DNA of 35,827 nucleotides from an uncultured Clostridia bacterium. GTDB taxonomy: Bacteria > Bacillota > Clostridia > Christensenellales > CAG-138. Made by a program: the position numbers and the translations under genes. The notes beneath the pieces are model-generated. The model saw nothing but the letters and a program-made list of their open reading frames with translations. It ran no database searches and was not told where the DNA came from. Below are positions 32,753 through 35,827 of the stretch, piece by piece. Location of the stretch: assembly GCA_905235205.1 (NCBI GenBank), contig CAJOKM010000016.1, forward strand, positions 1 through 35,827. Reading direction: 5' to 3'. Position 1 is the stretch's first letter, and each line of letters begins with the position of its first letter.

Positions 32753-33054
32753 TACCGGTCACCTCCGAACAGAATGGATTTCACGGTCTCGTCGATCTGA
32801 TCGAGCTCGGGAACGTAATCGCCGAAGTTGTGCTTGAACGACGGATTGACCGCGCAGAGCGTTCCTTCGACCGTGCGTCCCGTCTTGGTTCTGACCGTGA
32901 CGGTGTCGCCGATCTCGGCGGACGGGTTCTGAAGGTGTCCTTTGACCCACATTTCAAGCGGAACGTGACGCGTATCCTCGGGGATGTTCGCGGCGCGCTC
33001 GAAGGGTTTTAATACGTCGATATGGATCTGTACCCAATCGTTTTGCTTTGCCAT
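32752..33054 (-). CDS. ortA: 2-amino-4-oxopentanoate thiolase, small subunit OrtA
   Basis: A 100-residue subunit. WVQIHIDVLKPFERAANIPEDT, PLEMWVKGHL, and EGTLCAVNPSFKHNFGDYVPEL match the OrtA family. ATG 33054 has AAGGAGTATCGGC upstream; the open frame continues to 33180 but those codons run into ord and are not family-like. It lies between ord and ortB in the ornithine operon. Confidence 0.93.
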   Translation of the reverse strand: MAKQNDWVQIHIDVLKPFERAANIPEDTRHVPLEMWVKGHLQNPSAEIGDTVTVRTKTGRTVEGTLCAVNPSFKHNFGDYVPELDQIDETVKSILFGGDR

Positions 33055-33065
33055 GCCGATACTCC

Positions 33066-34109
33066 TTATTGATTGAGATACTTGCGCATATCGCCCATGA
33101 TCGCATGGGGAACGGGCAGGTCGATCATCGTTTTGAGACCGGGCGTCGCGTTGAGAACGTGCGGGATCATGTTGACGCACATCGCGATCGTGCCGATGCC
33201 GCCGTTGACCTCCGGCTTGATCTGCATATTCACGTTCGGCGTACCGGTGAGCGTGATGTAGTCGCCGGTGTAGGTGCCTTCGAGCTCCGGCTCGATCTGC
33301 TGCGGATGGATCATGTCGATCATGACCTGATCGCCGACGTAGCCCTGACCGGTCATGTTGACGCCCGCCACGTCTCCGGCCTTTGCAAAGCCGTACGGAG
33401 ACTTGCGATCGACGTTCGTTACGATCGGCTTCATCTGCTGTTCAAAGCGATCGATCTCAAAGCCGAGCGCTTCGCCGATCATGCCGACGGACTCCGCAAA
33501 GCCGACGTGCCCCGCAAGCGTCCCGTCCTGGCATCCCTTTTCAAACGCTTCGACGGTCAGTCCCACGCCCTGCTCTTCCATTACGGCGGGACCGAAGGGG
33601 GAGAGGGAATTCACACGCTTGCACAGCACATGTTCCACGTCCGTCATGCAGCCGGAAAGGCAGATCGCAAGCAGGTCCATCATCAGACCCGGGTTGATGC
33701 CCGTGCCGAGAACGGAGACGCCCGCGCCCTTTGCGAGCGCGTCCATTTTATCCGCGAGGTCCGGATTCTGCGCGCGCGGATAGCTCATTTCTTCCGCGGT
33801 CGAAATGACGTTGACGCCCTTTTCGATCAGATGGCAGATCTTCGGATATGCTTTCTTAGTAAACGAATCGGTTGCAAGAATGCAGAGATCGGGCTTGGGG
33901 GTCAGCGCCGCGTCGATATCGCCGATCACGTGCACGTCGGGGCGGTCGCCCTGTTCGACGTTCAAAAGCGCATAGATGCTCTTTCCGACACGCTCGGGAT
34001 GAATATCGCACACGCCGGTGATCTCAACGCCCTTTTTGCTGAGCAGAACCTTGGCGATCCCGCTGCCCATGGCACCGAATCCCCAAATGGCTACTTGTAT
34101 GTTTTTCAT
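33066..34109 (-). CDS. ord: 2,4-diaminopentanoate dehydrogenase
   Basis: A 347-residue NAD(P)-dependent amino acid dehydrogenase of the DapB-like fold. The nucleotide-binding start is VAIWGFGAMGSGIAKVL, and GTGINPGLMMDLL and NSLSPFGPAVMEEQGVG follow as family blocks. It oxidises 2,4-diaminopentanoate to 2-amino-4-oxopentanoate between the mutase and the thiolase. It is the first gene behind a strong promoter and a GGAGGTAGAAT ribosome site, and it leads the seven-gene ornithine pathway. Confidence 0.95.
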   Translation of the reverse strand: MKNIQVAIWGFGAMGSGIAKVLLSKKGVEITGVCDIHPERVGKSIYALLNVEQGDRPDVHVIGDIDAALTPKPDLCILATDSFTKKAYPKICHLIEKGVNVISTAEEMSYPRAQNPDLADKMDALAKGAGVSVLGTGINPGLMMDLLAICLSGCMTDVEHVLCKRVNSLSPFGPAVMEEQGVGLTVEAFEKGCQDGTLAGHVGFAESVGMIGEALGFEIDRFEQQMKPIVTNVDRKSPYGFAKAGDVAGVNMTGQGYVGDQVMIDMIHPQQIEPELEGTYTGDYITLTGTPNVNMQIKPEVNGGIGTIAMCVNMIPHVLNATPGLKTMIDLPVPHAIMGDMRKYLNQ

Positions 34110-34135
34110 ATTCTACCTCCTTCGGTTTGGACAAT

Positions 34136-34164
34136 ATTATACAACGATTCGCTCGTTCCTGCAA
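34136..34164 (-). promoter_or_regulatory. Promoter of the ornithine degradation operon
   Basis: Minus strand: TTGCAG (34164-34159), 17-bp spacer, perfect TATAAT (34141-34136). The predicted leader is only about 20 bases, so there is no room for a cobalamin riboswitch. The -35 box abuts the terminator of the upstream desulfurase gene. Confidence 0.82.
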
Positions 34165-34167
34165 GAA

Positions 34168-34188
34168 AAAAGCGCCCTGATCGGCGCT
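34168..34188 (-). terminator. Terminator of the cysteine-desulfurase-like gene
   Basis: Read on the minus strand, AGCGCC-GATCAG-GGCGCT is followed by TTTTTTC. It lies 16 bases after the original stop codon of the disrupted gene. Confidence 0.8.
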
Positions 34189-34204
34189 GTATGAACTATA
34201 TATT

Positions 34205-35324
34205 TTATGCAAGTGCCGAAACGGCATCGGAAGCGGCAAGCACGTCGCTTTCCGTCGTTGCGGGCGAAAAGGAAAACCGCACGGTTCCCTTCGGAAAAGT
34301 CCCGAGCGCGCGGTGCGCATCGGGCGCGCAAATGGGAGCTCCGGCATGGCGGCATGTCCGGCAGGACCGCTGACCAGCTGGTCACCTGGCTGCGGGGGGA
34401 AGCGGCAAAATAATCATTTCCTGAAGAGGAAAATTCTGAAGAGGAAAAAATTATGCATTACACATTCCCGCCCGACAGCCGCGACAGGAAAAGATGAATC
34501 AGTTTCAGCTCATGCGCGCGGCGGAACGCAAAATCGATATCCCCGAGCGCAGCATGCAGGCCCATGATCCCGGGAAGATTCAACGTCCCCGCTTCGAACC
34601 GGTCGGGATAAAAAGAAGGGATTTGTTCGCTGTGTGAAAGCGAACCTGTTCCGCCTGCGATCAGCGGTTCGACGCGATCCGCGAACGCGGGATCGAAGCA
34701 AAGGATCCCGAGTCCCTGCGGGCCGAGCAGTCCCTTGTGCGCGGGCATGCAGAGCGCGGACAGGCGGAGTTTCTTCATGGAAAACGGAACATGTCCCGCG
34801 GTCTGCGCCGCATCTAAAACGAGCGGAACGCCGGCTTCGAACAGACGCGAAGAAAGCGCTTCGATCGGCTGGATCATGCCGCTGACGTTCGACGCGTGCG
34901 TATGGACGCATAAACGAAACGACGAAAGGTCTTTCGGGAGAGCGGAAAGATCGGATACGCCTTCCGAAGCAGCAGGAATTCGGACAATCTCCGCGCCGAT
35001 CTGCACGAGCGGACGCACGACGGAATTATGCTCAAACGAGGAGATCAAAACCCGGTCGCCTTTTTTGACGTACCCTTTGATGACCGTGTTCAACGACGCG
35101 GTCATGCCGCCCGTGAAAATGACGTGTTTTGCGTCCGGACAATCGAACAGATCAAAAATCCGTTCCCGTGTTTCGATCACCTGAAGACCCGCTTCCTGCG
35201 TGCGCACATAGCTGCCGCGTCCGATATTGGAACAGTCTTCATCCAAAAACCGCTTTATCGCGTCGGACACGCCCGTCGCTTTCGGAAAGCTCGTTGCTGC
35301 GTTGTCCATATAAATCGTTTTCAT
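34205..35324 (-). pseudogene. Cysteine-desulfurase-type aminotransferase (EF2568-like), interrupted
   Basis: The main frame from ATG 35324 (AGGAG upstream) encodes a class V PLP aminotransferase: [38 protein letters not shown] and the PLP Lys in [12 protein letters not shown], then stops at 34458-34460 after RLSGGNV. The missing end lies further on, on the same strand: [16 protein letters not shown], then [11 protein letters not shown] and a stop at 34205-34207, followed by the gene's terminator. That piece holds the catalytic Cys (ICAPDAH). Roughly 40 codons between the parts are absent, and unrelated DNA of about 75-90 bp with repeats stands in their place. Such enzymes often accompany yedE and selD, as does this one. 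The stop is TAA, so it is not a selenocysteine codon. Confidence 0.85.
34371..34457. repeat. Unrelated insert inside the desulfurase gene with palindrome and tandem repeat
   Basis: TGACCAGCTGGTCA (34371-34384) is a perfect 14-bp palindrome. CTGAAGAGGAAAA occurs at 34421-34433 and again at 34436-34448, a 15-bp tandem repeat with two spacer bases. No coding signal or known insertion-sequence end is seen. It separates the two parts of the broken gene. Confidence 0.6.
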
Positions 35325-35341
35325 AAAAGCGTTCTCCTCGC

Positions 35342-35370
35342 TTGCATATTCCTTCATCCTGTGTTATTAT
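35342..35370 (+). promoter_or_regulatory. Promoter of yedE
   Basis: Plus strand: TTGCAT (35342-35347), 17-bp spacer, TATTAT (35365-35370). The leader is about 47 bases and contains the inverted repeat CGTTATTC (35381-35388) / GAATAACG (35397-35404). Its -10 box overlaps that of the opposing desulfurase promoter. Confidence 0.65.
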
Positions 35371-35394
35371 ATCATCAGATCGTTATTCGCGCAA
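35366..35394 (-). promoter_or_regulatory. Promoter of the disrupted desulfurase gene
   Basis: Minus strand: TTGCGC (35394-35389), 17-bp spacer, perfect TATAAT (35371-35366). It faces the yedE promoter with overlapping -10 boxes, so the two genes should compete for polymerase. Confidence 0.65.
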
Positions 35395-35404
35395 GTGAAT
35401 AACG
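35381..35404. repeat. Inverted repeat in the yedE leader
   Basis: CGTTATTC (35381-35388) and GAATAACG (35397-35404) are exact inverted copies around GCGCAAGT. The repeat spans the -35 box of the minus-strand promoter and the start of the yedE message, so it could be an operator or an RNA hairpin. Confidence 0.5.
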
Positions 35405-35423
35405 AATTGAGGGAGGATAAGGT

Positions 35424-35827
35424 ATGGAGAAGGGAAATAAGGGGTTCGCAGGCTTTGTGAAACGCAACTGGCTTGTGATGGTAACGGGCCTCATCGTCGG
35501 TGCGGCGGCGGTCATTTTAACGGCGCTCGGCAATCCGAAGAATATGGGCTTCTGCATCGCATGCTTCGAACGTGATATCGCCGGCGCGCTGTCGTTCCAT
35601 AAGGCTGGAGCCGTTCAATACTTCCGCCCTGAGATCGTCGGCCTCGTCATCGGCGCAATGCTCATGGCGATGATCAAAAAAGAATGGCGTCCGCAGGGCG
35701 GCTCGTCTCCGTTCACGCGGTTTATCCTCGGCATGCTCGTCATGATCGGCGCACTCGTGTTCTTAGGCTGCCCGCTGCGCATGGTCATCCGAATCGGCGG
35801 CGGCGACGTGAACGCGCTGATCGGACT
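35424..35827 (+). CDS. yedE: YedE-type selenium-associated membrane protein, N-terminal part (runs off the right edge)
   Basis: The first 134 residues of a membrane protein of the YedE/YeeE family in its selenium-linked form. Conserved text is visible: LTALGNPKNMGFCIACFERDIAGAL, VQYFRPEIVGLVIGAML, and FLGCPLRMVIRIGGGDVNAL, with paired Cys (CIAC) and Gly-Cys-Pro motifs thought to face the transported sulfur or selenium species. About three membrane helices are in view. GGGAGG lies seven bases before ATG 35424. The gene is divergent from a cysteine-desulfurase-like gene and shares the window with selD, yqeB and yqeC. A role in selenium uptake is inferred from such associations. Confidence 0.9.
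   Translation, partial: MEKGNKGFAGFVKRNWLVMVTGLIVGAAAVILTALGNPKNMGFCIACFERDIAGALSFHKAGAVQYFRPEIVGLVIGAMLMAMIKKEWRPQGGSSPFTRFILGMLVMIGALVFLGCPLRMVIRIGGGDVNALIG

Noticed and set aside
31367..32800. Long plus-strand frame of 477 codons opposite ortB
   Set aside because: Antisense shadow of ortB, with the same Arg- and Asp-rich composition and no recognisable domain.
34110..34164. Cobalamin riboswitch before the B12-dependent ornithine operon
   Set aside because: The predicted leader is only about 20 bases, far too short for the aptamer.
33048..34373. Plus-strand frame of 441 codons opposite ord
   Set aside because: Shadow of ord; it runs through the ord promoter and terminator region, which argues against a real gene.
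34458..34460. In-frame stop of the desulfurase as a selenocysteine codon
   Set aside because: It is TAA, and the continuing homology is in a displaced piece with unrelated DNA between.

Overview
The window looks like the chromosome of an anaerobic Firmicute of the class Clostridia with moderate G+C. The basis is gene content: the complete ornithine (Stickland-type) degradation pathway, a pyrophosphate-type phosphofructokinase, a group II ECF transporter module, the selD/yqeB/yqeC/yedE selenium genes, Clostridia-type secreted LRR/fibronectin proteins and strong AGGAGG-type ribosome binding sites. No species can be named from the sequence alone.

Layout. 1-2300 is a worn accessory patch: the 3' end of an ABC exporter, the frameshifted C-terminus of a phage- or toxin-like protein with a small downstream gene, a terminator, an IS3-family transposase remnant and a small HTH gene. 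2461-6469 (+) holds a short EamA-type permease gene and then a tight run of acyltransferase, DUF4298, GNAT and metallophosphoesterase genes followed by a trypsin-fold protein that has lost two of its three catalytic residues. 6545-7938 (-) is an ECF sigma factor with its putative membrane anti-sigma partner, next to a large secreted LRR/FN3 protein (8255-10399, +). 10458-12614 (-) is nadD-yqeK (fused), rsfS and deoC. 13377-16852 (-) is the overlapping operon yqeC-yqeB-xdhC-selD, which serves selenium-dependent molybdenum hydroxylases. 16948-18219 (-) is PPi-dependent phosphofructokinase. 18289-20266 (-) is a QueT-PAP2 fusion plus a YwaF-type membrane protein, behind a promoter and a probable preQ1-I riboswitch. 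20450-20775 is an unusual array of small hairpins bounded by 42-bp imperfect direct repeats. A HAD hydrolase broken by a 5-bp duplication, a homopyrimidine/homopurine patch and tRNA-Ser(CGA) follow.

21897-34109 (-) is one nearly unbroken run of genes from a strong promoter at 34136-34164: ord-ortA-ortB-oraS-oraE-glmL-orr, then birA, ecfA1-ecfA2-ecfT, truA and tadA. The first seven genes interconvert L- and D-ornithine, move the amino group with a B12/PLP mutase, oxidise 2,4-diaminopentanoate and cleave the product thiolytically; the GlmL-like ATPase probably reactivates the mutase. The right end has a cysteine-desulfurase-type gene split by a rearrangement and, divergent from it, the start of yedE, a selenium-linked membrane protein. 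The selenium genes at 13-17 kb and 34-36 kb therefore belong to one metabolic theme, although they sit about 17 kb apart.

Most notable points: the interrupted desulfurase beside yedE, the pseudo-protease, the QueT-PAP2 fusion under a probable preQ1 riboswitch, the hairpin array, the HAD gene broken by a CAGAG duplication, the reversed domain order in the XdhC-like protein, and a nadD promoter placed so that its transcript may be leaderless. All functional calls come from reading motifs and remembered family features; no database search was run.
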